A DNA stretch of 64,000 nucleotides from Cymodocea nodosa (GCA_036874045.1 CM072340.1:3859001-3923000), one strand, 5' to 3'; counted from the first letter of the stretch, positions 20,561-33,480 are shown. The notes: generated by a model not told the origin, from the sequence alone. A program made the numbers and translations.

Positions 20561-22740
20561 ATGATGAGGAAGATGATGCTTGAATTCTGGGAAGATGTTA
20601 TTGATACATCAGAATTTCTAAAGGAATCAGAAGAGTGGCACACGCAGCAGAAGATCAGAAATACGACAAGAGAGAAAGAGCTACAGAAGGTAGAATCAGA
20701 ACTTTTCAAGTTTAGAAGAGATTTAGTAGATATGGATATACAAATACCTCAAATAATGGAAACACGAATCAGAATAGCAACAGAAATAGCTGTAAGCAAG
20801 GAAAGACAAATAAGGCCAAGTAATGAAGTTGCCTTAGAATTAATCCAGCGTAAGTCCCAACTCTGGTTCAAAAGATGAATCTATAGACAAGCTAAACGGG
20901 TGATCTGGGAGCAAGAAAGGAAAGCAAATGAAGAGGCAACTGAAGAACGGGAGGAACCAACTACTGAAAGACCTGTTCCTGAGGAGCAGCAGTCTGGACC
21001 TTCAGTTCCACCATTTAAGCCATTGGCACGAGCAGAAATGATGGGGCCTTCGACTGAAGAAGAAATAAGAGAATTTGCAGAACTGGTTCAAGTTGGAAAA
21101 AACCAAGGAGAATCGGAAGATTTGGCAGTGGCTAAAGCACACCTGGTGTTTGATGCACTGTACAAAAAGAGGGCTGCAAAAAAGTTGAAAGTCTAATATA
21201 AAATTAAAGTGGAACAGCATCAAGAAGCTACTGCCAGAACTATTGTTAGAGATGCTGCAAAAGAAGCTAAAGCTGGTCCTTCGAGACTAGCAATTATTAG
21301 AAGAATTAAACAGGAAGAGCCAGTACCTGTGGTTCGAAAGCCTGCAGAGCCTATTTTTGTAGATTTAATTTCAGAAGATGAAGAGGAAGAACAAGCACAA
21401 CTAATCAGAAAAAAGAAAGAAAAAGAAAAAGTGCCTGATTATAAAGAAATTAAATCTGAAGTACCAATTTTTACAGGGCCTGTGGAGCAGATTTTTATTA
21501 ACCTGCTATCCGAATTTGAGGAGGAGCAAGAGGAGCAAAGAAAAGAAAAAATCAGGCTGAAATTAGTTTGCAGCCTGTACAAGAAGAAACAGAAAGTAGG
21601 TCAGAAACTGAATTGCTCGTGACTCCATCCCAATCTGTTATAGAATCAGAAAGAACAGTAATAGAACAGATTGGTAGTCAGGAGGAAGAAGAAAGAGTAG
21701 AAAATGAAGAGGCTGAAAGAAGCCATTTGGACAAAAATAATTTCATAGATTCCACTGAAGAGCAAGAAACTCTTCAATAAATTATGGAAAGAATTCAAGA
21801 TAGAGTGGAGAGTTCTGCCAGCTCACCACCACAGATAGAAGCAAAAGCAAAAATTTAGGAATCTGAAGAGAATGTCCAAATGCAGCCTATGCTGGAGGAA
21901 GAGCAAAAGCAAACCCCTTTGGAGCAACAAAGTCACCTTCCTAACCCGATTAAAACAACAATTTTGAATGAAGTACATTTTTGTAGTTAGGAAGCTTATA
22001 CCAAATACCAAGAAATAAGGGGTTATGATATTATTTATAGTAGACTAGTAAATTTGGATGGAATGCAAGAAATCAAAGATCTATTTGAATTCCAAGGTCT
22101 ACTGCAATTTATATCTCAAGATAGAGGGCATGTAGTATATGAGAATTTAGTGCCCTATTTTTATGCAAATTTAAGAGAAGGAGAAGGAGGATTAATTTCA
22201 AACATGGAGGAAGCTGATGTACAGATAACACCAGAGCTTCTCCACAACATATTTGGTTTAAAGAATGAAGGAACAAAAATTTTGGAAGATACAACTGTAG
22301 TTGAATGGACTGAGCAACAAATTAAGGATTGTTTAACTATCAATCCTGGTGTGCCATTATTAAACAGATTGAAGCATTTAAATGGTAAAGGACACATGGT
22401 AGCTAACATTCTGATTAAGAATGTATATCAACGACAGGGCCATGACATAGAATTAAGTCAATTTGTCAAATGGGCCATGTATGCAGTTGTAAATAAGATC
22501 CAAATAAATTGGTCTGCAATTTTTATCTCCAAGCTGAAAACAGTGAAGAAGAAATTATTTTATAGAGATTTGATTCCACTACTGATGGTGGATAGTATTG
22601 ATTTCACTAAATGGACATTAAAAACGATAAGATCTAGAACCATTTCAGTGAAAGAATATAGAAATTTTGTAGCTGCAGAATTAGCTGTACCTTCTGGAGA
22701 AATTGCAGGAGCAGTAGAGAGGATAAATCAATTAGAGTAG
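20561..22740 (+). pseudogene. G1 ORF3: plant 'putative transposon protein'-like gene after pol
   Basis: About 2.2 kb in the env position, broken by stops and small shifts (open stretches 20561-20878, 20900-21196, 21209-21622, 21568-21780, 22054-22740). The N-terminal third is charged and coiled-coil-like (Glu, Lys, Gln). The middle is an acidic Glu-rich linker. The last about 228 codons form a globular domain with IKDLFEFQGLLQFI, YENLVPYFYANL, ITPELLHNIFGLKNEG, MVANILIKNVYQRQGHDIELS and NKIQINWSAIFISKL. This pattern fits the domain known as putative plant transposon protein (Pfam Transposase_32 type). It is clearly homologous to the SIRE-A ORF3 at 51713-53983. No signal peptide or membrane segment is visible, so it is not a typical envelope gene. 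Function unknown. Confidence 0.78.
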
Positions 22741-23218
22741 CAATTAGAAAAACTCTAGAAGGAAGTAGATGAACTTAGGTATAAAGATTGAATTGTATTG
22801 TTCGTCTACTTGTGTAAAATTGTATGATGTACTTGTAATGTAATTGATTCATATTAATGAATATAATTTTTCAGATGCAATTTTCATACGTATTTGAATG
22901 TGAAATGAATGAAATTTATTGAATATTATGTAATTTGTGGAACTTTATGAATATGTAACAGATTTACAATTTGCTAAATGATAGGATAACTGCTTAAAAA
23001 TTTCTGCATGTTATAAGGTAAAATGTAAATTATGCATAACATAAAATGACCTGCAATTTAAATCTTTATATAATGTTCAGATTTAAATGTATTTTAATCA
23101 AAATGAGGCATTAATGACATAGATTTAACTTTATTACAGTTAGCAGAATGAAAAACAGAAAAAAAAAAAAAAAAACAGAATAGAAAACTTACGAGAGTGA
23201 AACATAGAAGTTGCCAAG
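22741..23218 (+). other. 3' untranslated region of G1
   Basis: Non-coding A+T-rich sequence between ORF3 and the 3' LTR, with a 17-base A run at about 23161-23177. No clear polypurine tract lies directly before the presumed LTR start (TGTTAACTCAACG at about 23219), so that edge is approximate. Confidence 0.5.
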
Positions 23219-24142
23219 TGTTAACTCAACGAAGTAATTTGTTAAGTTAGAATTATGCACGTGTTGAATTTAAATGCTTTAGTAGATCACGTGAGATGCA
23301 CATGTTTAACTCGTTAAGTTAGCATAACTATACGTGTTGAGTTACATGAATGCACACTAAGGTAATGCGTTATGTAAGCAGCTTATTTTTTTATTGCACG
23401 TGTTTTATAGTTAAATCAACGAAGTAAGTTTGTTGAGTTATCTGTAACTCCACGGACCATTTATTTTCTAATATACCACTATAGCGGTTACAGAAACAAG
23501 ACATTTGAAGGAAAACCACGATTACACGTATCACGTAGGAATTCATTCATGGAAGGAAGAAGAAATCACCATCATTGATATGAATGAAGGAAATCCAACT
23601 GATCATCTAAGCAGAAGTAGTTACTACTAAGAAATATAAAAGTAAAGGACAAAAGATGAAGAAAGGGTGTGTGTAGAGGTGGAGGACCGTGCTAATTATA
23701 GGGAGCATCAGAAGTTCCTTGAAGCTCCACACCACTATCACCAACTATCAGAGGTCTGTGAGGATACTTTTCTGATGTCGGGTTGATTCCGAGCTAAACA
23801 CGGTGCCTGACAACCACTATGAGGAGTGATCGCATCGTAGGAAGGGAAGCCATTTTCATCAAGCACCAACTCATATCTTAGGAGATCGTAAAGCTTCTAG
23901 CCATGGTTTTAGGTTGATGCTAGTATGCTGAGGAGGAGATCATCTTGCAATTCTAGACTTGCGATTCTATAGGGAGAGGAGACAAGATTGTAAGTGACTA
24001 AGTTTTCAATGGTGTAATCGCGTCGCATGTAGTGACGAAAGTATTTACTATCGATAGAGATTTTTACATTTCACCCATTTTCATGAACATATCAAAACAA
24101 AATACCAAAAACAACAACTTATCTGTGTTTACATTTAGTATT
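23219..24142 (+). mobile_element. G1 3' LTR, first segment (left inverted-duplication arm)
   Basis: Athila-G LTR from about 23219 to the nested SIRE-A LTR. It contains ATCACGTGAGATGCACATG and TTTAACTCGTTAAGTTAGC (23285-23325), which are homologous to SIRE-A U3, then a TATA box (TATAAAAG, 23635-23642) and the transcribed region with GAGGTCTGTGAGGATAC and GGGAGAGGAGAC. It continues after the nested LTR at 24922-25106. From about 23236 onward it is nearly identical to the reverse complement of 59484-60398. Confidence 0.82.
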
Positions 24143-24921
24143 TGTAGGATCGTATGACTACACAAGAGAGGGGGGTGAATTGTGTTTTTCAATATTTTCG
24201 AATATAATTGAAACTTTAAAACTCAAAAATAAGTCGAGACATTGTTTTCATAAAATCATTTTTATTCAAGGTTTCAATTACAATATACAATTCAATTCTC
24301 CTTAGAAATTGTAGATGCAATTATATCTCGATACCATGTATCATCTAAACAATTTCATAATTACAAACAGAGAAAACTAATTTGCGGAATTTAAAACATT
24401 TCTCCTTGTTTGAGATCTTTTTTCTTCTTCTTTCTTCTTCAGCAATTCTTCAGTGACGAATATCTTCTTCGTAACTTATAATTTCACTACGTGTATAACA
24501 CTAACTTAACGAGTTCGTCTCTTCTTTTACTCACTAACTTAACGAGTTCTCACGTGACCTATTTTAACCATTAAGCATCTAACTTAACGAGTTCTCACGT
24601 GATCTCTATACAAACAAAACTCTAACTTAACTAGTTGTCTAAACGTGCACTATACATGATACAGAAATATAACTTTAAAACATATCATGCTTTTCAATAA
24701 AAACACACGTTAACTTAATGTTTAGTTAAATGAGAAATTAATGCAATGAAACAACTAGTTATTAACTTAGTATAATTTCAGATTCAATACAGACAAGTAT
24801 TTATATTAGTAAACTTTTTCTATATTAATCTATGATTTTAATTTCTTTTCACAAGCAACAGTAATTGAGTAAATATAATTATTTTCATTTAGCACATATC
24901 ATGAAAACAAAATACTCAACA
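24143..24921 (-). mobile_element. Short SIRE-A LTR (779 bp, internal deletion), left copy
   Basis: Both LTR ends are present (TGTAGGATCG and ...AATACTCAACA) and flanked by perfect GTATT duplications (24138-24142 and 24922-24926). The middle, from the U3 G-boxes to the GAAGAAG run, is deleted: ACGAATATCTTCTTCG is followed directly by TAACTTATAATTTC. The copy at 58706-59483 has the same target duplication and the same deletion point in inverted orientation, so both derive from one insertion. Confidence 0.93.
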
Positions 24922-25106
24922 GTATTTAAGTGTTGTATTGTTTGTTTTGTATCGTGATTAATGTTATTATTGTCAATATTGTGAATGTTTTATGTTTGTT
25001 TGATTCAGAAGATAGAAAATAGTTTTACAGTTGACTGAAATTGATTCGTTCGAGATACTTAAAGATTTTAATGGTTACTGCTTTAAATATCTGAATGTTA
25101 GTGTTG
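24922..25106 (+). mobile_element. G1 3' LTR, second segment
   Basis: Athila LTR sequence resuming after the nested SIRE-A LTR (GTATTTAAGTGTTGTATTG... to ...TGAATGTTAGTGTTG). It matches 15345-15512 of the 5' LTR and the reverse complement of 58521-58705. It stops at TGTTG (25102-25106), the target duplication of R. The LTR's final part is missing on this side. Confidence 0.85.
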
Positions 25107-26475
25107 TGTTCGAGGTTTAAATGTTATGAAATTAACACACAACCGAGTTTTAATATTTATAACCGCAAGCACACTGAGTCAATTATAGAAAGCATGTAAG
25201 AACGGGTTGAGTGCACAAGGATCAACAATTAAATACAAAATTCACTAGACTTTATAGATATGCCTTGTGTACATGCATTATTATCACATGTTTGCCTTAA
25301 CAATCATGTGAACGTAGAAATGACTTCATATAGAATTGAATCAGTAATGAGAAACCTCATACATGTACCTCTCTATCCATCACTTAAGAGAAAGCATCAC
25401 ACAATAATTATTAAACTACAAACATAGAAAATACAATTACACTACATCAAACTACCAATTCTACTATAAAACTAGCATACATGGGCTTATAACCATACAT
25501 CTACATCCATGTATGCTCTAATCTATTAAGTACACGCTATATACAATCAAAACCAAGTAAATCAGGAGGTTAGAGTTAAGTAAAAAAATGTCTAAACTAT
25601 GTTAGAGTTAGAGGAACAAACATTTGAGAAGAATTCACACAAGGACACATAAAATCAAACACATAAGAGGCAAAAACTCAAACTAAACTTAGAATTGAAA
25701 TTCATTGAAACTAACACAAGAATTCAACATTACAATAAGGGGAAACACGTGGACAACACAAACAACAACAATTAACAAACATACAACATCAAAACAGGAA
25801 ATACAAACAACTCCATCTCAACTCATAGTTCATCTCCTCACCTTAAGCTCACGTCTCCAATGATCTTTTCACAAGGGATGTCACCTCCTTGCTTTAGCCA
25901 CCAAAGATGTCTACCTTCTCCACCAATTCTCCACGCCTAATGCAGCTTGTTCCTTCCACGGATTGGAGGTCCAACGCCGAAAGGAATGCAGCAACATGTA
26001 GAACAAGGGAGTGCACTCTTGAAGATACTTCACTACACCCCAACTTGTCTTCTCCAAGGCTTCTCTCCTCCATGGATTCAACTCCTCAAAGAGTAATTGT
26101 AGCAGCAATTCAACCTCCCTAATGGTGAAGAATGCCAGAGAAGGAAGTGGAGAGAACAAGGGAAGGGAGAGACCTACCTCGAAGAGCTGTTTGGAAGAGA
26201 AATCACCATGAGTGGAGCTCCTTCACCTCCTTGCTTGGAGCACCAAGGGGGATTCCGAATTTTGGAGTTGGAGAGGGGAGAAAACTTGTGGGATACAAGG
26301 CCTATTTATAGAGATTTTTGATCATCAAGGATTGATGATCCCAAGGCTTGATCTAAGGGCCCTCATTCACCTATAATCAAATCCATTTAAGTCATGCAAG
26401 TAATGTTAGTAATACATGCCAAAAGTAACTCTAGTTATGAACTTGAAATATATTTATTTCTAAGGTATGTAACAT
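25107..26475 (-). mobile_element. R solo LTR, truncated copy (left arm)
   Basis: Reverse complement of the R LTR seen complete at 56740-58520. It begins TGTTCGAGGTTTAAATG and runs to GGTATGTAACATT, about 410 bp short of the full length. It is then fused at about 26467-26477 to the RT region of a minus-strand SIRE-A copy; both sequences share TAAC(A/T)TT at the junction. An 82-codon open frame (26159-25911, minus) is preserved in both R copies, but I see no recognisable domain. Confidence 0.85.
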
Positions 26476-28848
26476 TAAAGTAGTACTCATAGGAGTTCCT
26501 CGAATCCTTGTATCATTAAAATTAAATTTCTTAAGCATTTCATCTACATATTTTTCCTGATTTAAAAATATACCTTTATCCATTTGCTTAATTTGAAATC
26601 CTAGAAAATATGAAAGTTCTCCTATCATACTCATTTCAAACTGATTAGTCATCTCTTTAGAGAATATTTCTATCAACTTATCAGAGGTTGCTCCAAAGAT
26701 TATATCATCCACGTATATTTGAACAACAATCTAATCTTTACCATCTCTCTTAATAAATAGAGTATGATCCACTTTTCCCATGATATAGCCTTTTTCTATT
26801 AAAAAAGTAGACAATCTTTCATACCATGATCTAGGTGCTCGCTTCAAACCATATAAGGCTTTCTTCAATTTATATACAAAGTCAGGATTTTTAATATCTT
26901 CAAATCCAGGTGGTTGTTTTACATAGACTTCTTCATTAATTAAACCATTTAGAAATGCACTCTTTACATCCATTTGATATAATTTAAAATCCATATAATA
27001 AGCATAGGCCAAAAATATTCTAATACTTTCTAACCTAGCCACAAGAGCAAATTTTTCATCATAATCTAATCCTTCTTCCTATGTATACCCTTGTGCAACT
27101 AATCTAGCTTTATTCCTTATAATTTGACTAGTTTTGTTAGTTTTGTTTCTAAAAATCCACTTTGTACCTATTATGGACTGATTTTCTGGTGGAGAAACTA
27201 ATTCCCATACATCATTTCTGATGAATTGATTTAGTTCTTCTTGCATTGCCACTATCCAATTTTCATTAGATAATGCTTCTTGTATATTCCTTGGTTCCGC
27301 CATAGAAACAAATATACACATACTATTTAAATTTACTGAAGCTCTAGTTTTAACTCCCTCATTAATATTACCAATGACTTGAGTAATGGGATGTGATGAA
27401 GAACAACGCCAATTTCTCTAATTTTCCTCAATATTCTCATCAACATCTGAAAGTCCATCACTTTCATCATTAGTTTGATCATTTAAGTTCATATTTTTGA
27501 TTTTCTCAAATAAATCATCAATCTCTCTATTGATCTCTAACTCATTTGGAAAATTGATCAGATCATCATTATCAGCTTTAGATTGAGATTCTCTAAGAGA
27601 ATTTTCATTGAAGCTTACATGGAGGGTTTCTTCAATAGTCCTAGAAGTCTTGTTATATACTCTATAGGCTTTACTTCTAGTAGAGTAACCTACAAAAATT
27701 CCTTCATCTGATTTGGCTTGAAATTTATCCCTTTTATCCTTAGTATTAAGAATAAAACACTTGCAGCCAAATAGTTTCATATAGGAAATTTTTGGAACCC
27801 TATTAAACGTAATTTCAAAAGGAGTTTTATTAACATGAGGTCTTAAATGACTTCTGTTAATAACATAACAAGCTGTATTTACTGCTTCAGCCCAAAGATT
27901 TTGAGGTAACTTATGTTCATTCAACTTAGTTTTGGCCATTTCTTGAAGTGATCTATTCTTTCTCTCAACAACACCATTTTGACACGGTGCTCTTGGAAAA
28001 GAAATTCTATGATCAATGCCATGCTCATTACAATAGTTATCCATTTGATCATTATCAAATTCAGTTCCATGATCACTCCTAAGTTTTTGAATAGAGACAC
28101 TTTGCTCATTTTGAACAAAATTGAAAAACATTTTAAATTTTTCAAAAACTTCTGTCTTGGATGCTAGAAAATATACCCAAGTGTATCTAGAGAAGTCATC
28201 TACTAAAACAAATACATACCATTTACCACCAAGACTCATGATTCCTGTTGGTCCAAATAGATCCATAAGTATAAGTTCTAAGACTCTCTTGCTTGAAATA
28301 TTAGTTTTGGATTTAAAAGAGTTTTTGTGAAGTTTACCTAACTCACATGCATCACACATAAAGTTCTTTGAGTATTTAATCTTTGGTAAACCTGTCACTA
28401 AATGTTTTCTAGATAGTTTATGTAACAGTCTCATATTTATATGCCCAATCCTTCTATGCCATAGATATGCATCACTAGTTTCAGCTAGCAAACATGAATT
28501 TAAATCAACTGCACCAGAAGGTAAAGATAAAATACATATAGAGCCTTTTCTTTTGGCAATAAACTTAATTTCATCTATATTTTTATCAATTATTTTGCAT
28601 ACATTATCTTCAAACACTACATAATATCCATTTTCAGTTAGTTTTATGACACTTAGGAAATTAAATCCTAGGTTTTCTACATATAGTACATTCGAAATAA
28701 CACAAGTAGGAGTTATTTGAACATTGCCCGTACCTATAATTTTATCTTTGCTGTTGTTTCCAAATGTTACACTTTCTTTCATGGTATTTGTAAAATTTTG
28801 TAATAAACTTTTTTGTCCGGTCATGTGACTTGACGCTCCACTGTCCAA
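26474..28848 (-). pseudogene. A' Pol (SIRE-A copy), truncated within RT
   Basis: Protease, integrase and part of RT of a SIRE-A element. Reading down from 28848: DSGASSHMTG (protease active site), LWHRRIGHINM and CDACELGK (integrase zinc region), LMDLFGP, LRSDHGTEFD and QNGVVERKNRS (D-D-E). The open stretch runs to 27418. RT blocks follow with stops between them: WELVSPPENQSIIGTKWIFRNK (about 27200), YQMDVKSAFLNG (about 26960), then the catalytic MDDII at about 26710. The remaining RT, RNase H, ORF3 and 3' LTR are missing because the sequence is fused to R. It is almost identical to the same region of the complete element (46960-49430). Confidence 0.9.
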
Positions 28849-28882
28849 GATCTATTTTGATGTTGTTTCCTCTTGCAACAAA

Positions 28883-31140
28883 TTAAGAAAAACTTTTTCT
28901 TGGTACCCAATGTTGTTGAGGACCAAGTTCATTAAACGCATATTTCTTCTTTTTGTTTAAAAATAGTTTAACATTATCATTTATATTCTTATTAGTTGTA
29001 AGTACTATTGATTTATCATTAGCTTCATAATCACATATAGCATTATTGTTTTTGCAATCATTCTTTTTGTTTTCAGATGTAGTATAATCAAGACCAAACA
29101 TATTTTTATTAGATGTTAATTTATTTTGGTCATGCTTATATATTTCAGTAAGTTCATACCAAGATTTTGTACTTGTATTAACACTTTCCGTACATACAAA
29201 ATCTTTTTCTACACAAGAATTTTTAGTTTTATCACATGCAGAATGAGTAATTGGTCTAATACCAGTGTATTGAATTACGTGCTCAGGTTTCTGAATTTTC
29301 AGTTTACTACAATTGTCTGAAATTTTGGAAACATTAGAAACTAAATTTCCAGAACAAGAAACAAGATTTTTAGAAACATTTATAGTCATGTTAGAAGTAC
29401 AATTTGACAAATCACATTGATTTATATTATTACTGCATGATTCATCCCTTGAAGTGCCTACTTCTACATATTTATTACCTTGTTTCATAATAAAAGGAAT
29501 TTTAGTCTTAGATTTACTTGAACTGCAACTAATAAATCCTTTATTGGCTTGAGATTGAGGATATTCAGGATAATCAAATCCTAAGCCAAATTTATAAGAC
29601 ACCGCAGGGGTACTAGTTAGTTTGTCTAACTTAGTTTGACTTAAATTCCATTTCTCAATGGTAGAATTTAAATCTTGCTCTCTCAGTTGTAATTTATCTA
29701 TCTCTAATTCAAGTTCATTTATATTGTTTCTCAACATTTCATTTTCAAATTCTATCTTTAATTTTTCAGCATTTATATTCTGTATTTGTTCATGCAAGAT
29801 ACATTCATTAAATCTAAATTTTTGCAAATCTCTAGCATGATTTTCATTATCACATTTAAACTTTTCTAAAGTAGTAGACAGGAAACAATTTTCTTCTTCC
29901 ATAATGGATGAAGATTTTCTAATATTATTATTTTCCAGTTTACATACTTTAAGTTTTTGTAATAATGCATGATAAACACATAATAATTCATCAAAGTTCA
30001 AATCTAAATGACTTTCAGGATCAGATATTACCTCAGACTCATCTGCCATGAAGCACACATGAGCAACGTCTTCTAACTCTTGTTCTCCTTCTGAATGTGA
30101 AGATTTTGATGCTGATTCCTCAGATTCAGATTCTTCAGATGTGTCATCCTAAGTGACCTTCAAAGCCTTTTTCTTGTAAAACTTTTTTTAAGTTTTCTGA
30201 GTCGTCTTCTTCTGATTTGTCCTACTTTGCTTTTCATTTTTCCTCATAGGACAATCTGGAGAAAGATGTCTAGGTTTCTTACAGTTGTAACATACATACT
30301 TTCTGGATGAAGAATTCTTGTCATTCAATGATTTTGACGTTGAGGGTTTATCATTTTTGTTCCTTTGCTGTTTCCTAGCTTTCCATGCTTCCTTGAATTT
30401 CCTAGTCAGCAAAATCAAATCCTCGTCAGAATCAGTAGATATATCAGAATCTGAATTAATTTCGAAGGCTATTTCTTTCTTCATTTTTAGTTTGTTGTGA
30501 CTCAATGATTCATTTAATTGAACTTCTTAAGCTGTTAAATTTCCTATAAGTTCATTCATAGTATAAACATTTAAATCTCGTGATTCCTTAATTGATGTTA
30601 CTTTCTAAGACCATTTAGAACTTAGGGATCTGAGAATTTTCCTCACCAAATCCTTCTGTTCAAAATTCTTTCCTAAACATTTTAAAGAGTTTATGATATC
30701 AAGAAATCTGGAAAACATCTCAGAAATATTTTCGTCTTCATGCATCTTAAAGTGTTCATACATATGAATCAACATGTTTATTTTTGTCTCTTTAACTTGA
30801 GAAGTATCTTCATGTGAAACTTCTAATGCATGCCACACCTCATAAGCAGATTTATATGCCGACACTTTACTGAACTATTCATAACTCAATGCACAAAATA
30901 AAATATTTAAGCCATTAGCATTCAGAGTTTCATTTTCTTTTTCAATAATTGTCTAAGTATTATAAGGGGTAGTTAACGGAGTATATGGTTTAGAAATCAT
31001 GAACCACAACTTATGATCTATACTTTGAAGAAAAACAGTCATCCTATATTTCCAATATTCAAAATGTATTCCATGAAATAAAGGAGGACGATTAAGATTT
31101 TGGCCTTCATATAAAGAAAATTACCATTTCCAGTAGCCAT
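28883..31140 (-). pseudogene. A' Gag (SIRE-A copy)
   Basis: Gag of the truncated SIRE-A copy. The start codon is at 31140 (MATGNG... in the family), followed by the UBN2-like capsid (YEVWHALEVSHEDTSQVKE, about 30840) and the zinc knuckle CYNCKKPRHLSPDC (about 30296-30255), which here keeps all four ligands. A long C-terminal tail (30058-28883) has coiled-coil segments and an Asn/Ser-rich part ending WVPRKSFS. Pol lies in the +1 frame relative to Gag, as in the complete copy. Stops interrupt the N-terminal half (near 30890, 30600, 30520 and 30180). Confidence 0.88.
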
Positions 31141-31326
31141 TTTACCTTGGATTTTTCAACCTATTTGATTTTAAACAGTCTAAAAACTTTAAAACAACTT
31201 GAGCCTTAAATCAATAGAGTTAAACGTATGCTCAGATATTAATTTTCGTTTAAAAACAAGGAAGGTAGAATAAGCAATGATATTAAATAAGTTGGTATCG
31301 ATTTTATATCAAAGATTATTCACAAA

Positions 31327-31338
31327 GCTCTGATACCA
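31327..31338 (-). other. Primer-binding site of A'
   Basis: On the minus strand TGGTATCAGAGC, exact initiator tRNA-Met complement, two bases from the LTR end. In the complete SIRE-A element the same site reads TGGTATCATAAC. Confidence 0.9.
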
Positions 31339-31340
31339 CT

Positions 31341-32079
31341 TGTAGGATCGTATGGCTACACAAGAGGGGGGGTGAATTGTGTATCTTTAATATTTTCTGA
31401 AATATAATTGAAACTTTTAAACTCAAAAACAAGTCGAGACATTGTTTTCATAAAATCATTTTTATTCAAGGTTTCAATTACAATATACAATTCAATTCTC
31501 CTTAGAAATTCTAGATGCAATTATATTTTGATACCATGTATCATCTAAACAATTTCATAACTACAAACAGAGAAAACTAATTTATGGAATTTAAAACTTT
31601 TCTCCCTATTTGAGATCTTTGTTCTTCTTTTTCTTCTTCAGCAATTCTTCAGTGACGAATATCTTGTCTTTTCATGCTTCACCGAATTTGCTTTCTTTTG
31701 ATACTTCAAATCTTCAGTGACGAAAATCTTACCTTTTTATGCTTCACTGAACTTTCTTCCACTTGAGAGATTTTCCCTGAGAAGGTGTTTTTGATCCTTG
31801 AAAAAGATTTTTCTTTTGGTGTGCAGGGATGGTTTGATCCTTAAAAAGATTTTTTGTTTTGTGTGCAAGGATAAATTGATCAACGAGAATTCTATACCTT
31901 TTATACTGTATCTTCATTTCATGCATATCCTTCACGTTTAACCACTACCAGTTTTCCACTTCTCCACGTCTTTTCTTTTTCCTTCATCGAAACACACATG
32001 TTCTAACCCACATTTATATTTTGAATTTCCTTTAATCATTAGTCTTGGATCTCTGAAAAATTTCCTGCAAAATAAACTT
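31341..32079 (-). mobile_element. A' 5' LTR, truncated
   Basis: Reverse complement of the SIRE-A LTR from its 3' end (TGTAGGATCG) through the TATA region to ...AAAATAAACTT. The U3 start, about 870 bp, is missing. The sequence switches to a SIRE-B LTR with a 4-bp overlap (ACTT, 32076-32079) common to both, so the junction looks like microhomology-mediated deletion. Confidence 0.88.
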
Positions 32080-33205
32080 AATTAGGATAAAGTCCTAATA
32101 CGGCAAGTGACCTTTCAGAAAAACGTTTCAAGTCAACTTACCGATTTTCCTGTTCTTTTGGATAGTTAGCTATGCAACTCTCCGAAGAGTAACTGTAACT
32201 CATCGAAAGATAACTTATCCTTTACTGCCAGGTAGGATTCTAGAATATTTAAATTTGAGCTGTCATCCAATCGGATACTTATAACTGTAACTCACCGAAC
32301 AGTTGTATACTTGACTTTGTCAAATTTCGGAAGGTTATTTTTCTAACTCTCCGAAAACTTATTTGAGCCACTGTTTGGAATTCTACACGTGGGAAATTCG
32401 ATGACTTAAGTTTCGGATGGTTAAATTGTAACTCATCGAAACTCTTTTGAAATTTCGGATAGTTATCCTTCTAACTCTCCGAAAACCTATTTGAGCATCT
32501 GTTTGGATTTCTGCACGTGGGAAATTCACTGACTTAAGTTTCGGATAGTTAAACTGTAACTTACCGAAACTCTCTTTTAAATTTTGGATAGTTATCCTAA
32601 CTCTCCGATTTTCCCATTTAAGTTTTCAACTGCCGTCTTCCTCCATTTTGCACGTGCGTAAAAAAAAAAGACTTAAGTTCCGGAAAGTTATGCTTGTAAC
32701 TTACCGAAAAACTCAAATAGTTATCTAACTCTCCGAAAAGAAAACTCGGATAGTTATCTAACTCTCCGACAAGTCTTTTAATCTTCTGTTCTGTATTTCT
32801 GCACGTGGTTTATTGAATGACTTAACTTTCAGATAGTTATACCTGTAACTCTCCGAAAAGTCCATTAAGCTTCCAGATAGTTATCTCCTTAACTATCCGA
32901 TCATTCAATCCCTTTAACTGTTTGATTAACTAACTCTCCGAAGGCTTTGTAAAATCGGATAGTTATTCTTTTAACTATCCGATAGCATTGCTGCTGCTTT
33001 AAACTTGCTCTTCGGATACTTAGACCTGTAACTGTCCGATTTTGTTGAATCTTCTTGATCTGTTCATCTGGAACCTTCTTGATCTTTTCATCTGTCTGGA
33101 AATAGTTCTAACAACCTTCTGATCTAATGTAGTAAGACTTAACTATGAAATACAATATGTTTCCTCACATAGGTTTTGCATTATCAAAATACTCGGGTAC
33201 TAACA
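32076..33205 (-). mobile_element. SIRE-B 3' LTR, truncated
   Basis: Reverse complement of the first about 1,125 bp of the SIRE-B LTR (compare 38835-39962). It ends at 33205 with ...CTCGGGTACTAACA against the polypurine tract. The last about 580 bp and the outer flank are lost in the fusion with A'. The body is an array of TTTCGGATAGTTA / TAACTCTCCGAAA palindromes with GCACGTGG boxes. Confidence 0.9.
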
Positions 33206-33480
33206 ATCTCCCCCTTTTTGATAATGACAAAAGCCTTTACAATTATTTACATGTATTTCACTCCCTAGTGTATTTCTATACATTTAGTCACACGAAAAAA
33301 CATAAAACATGAAATTAACACAACTATACTAACAATGAGGGATTCCTCCCCCTGACTTTGAGCAGACTTCTCCCCCTATCTGTGTGTTGAGTTTTTCTCT
33401 TTTAATTCTTGCTAGAAATACTGTGAGTGACCATATACTTGACAAATTTCCAAATCCTTCTCCCCCTTTTTGTCATTATA
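33206..33480 (-). other. Multiple polypurine tracts of SIRE-B
   Basis: On the minus strand, AAAAAGGGGGAGAT (ending at 33206) abuts the 3' LTR. Three more GGGGGA-type tracts lie upstream in the element, at 33347-33352, 33371-33376 and 33471-33480. Several polypurine tracts before the 3' LTR are a known trait of Sirevirus (SIRE-type) elements. The region between 33481 and 33599 is non-coding. Confidence 0.75.
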
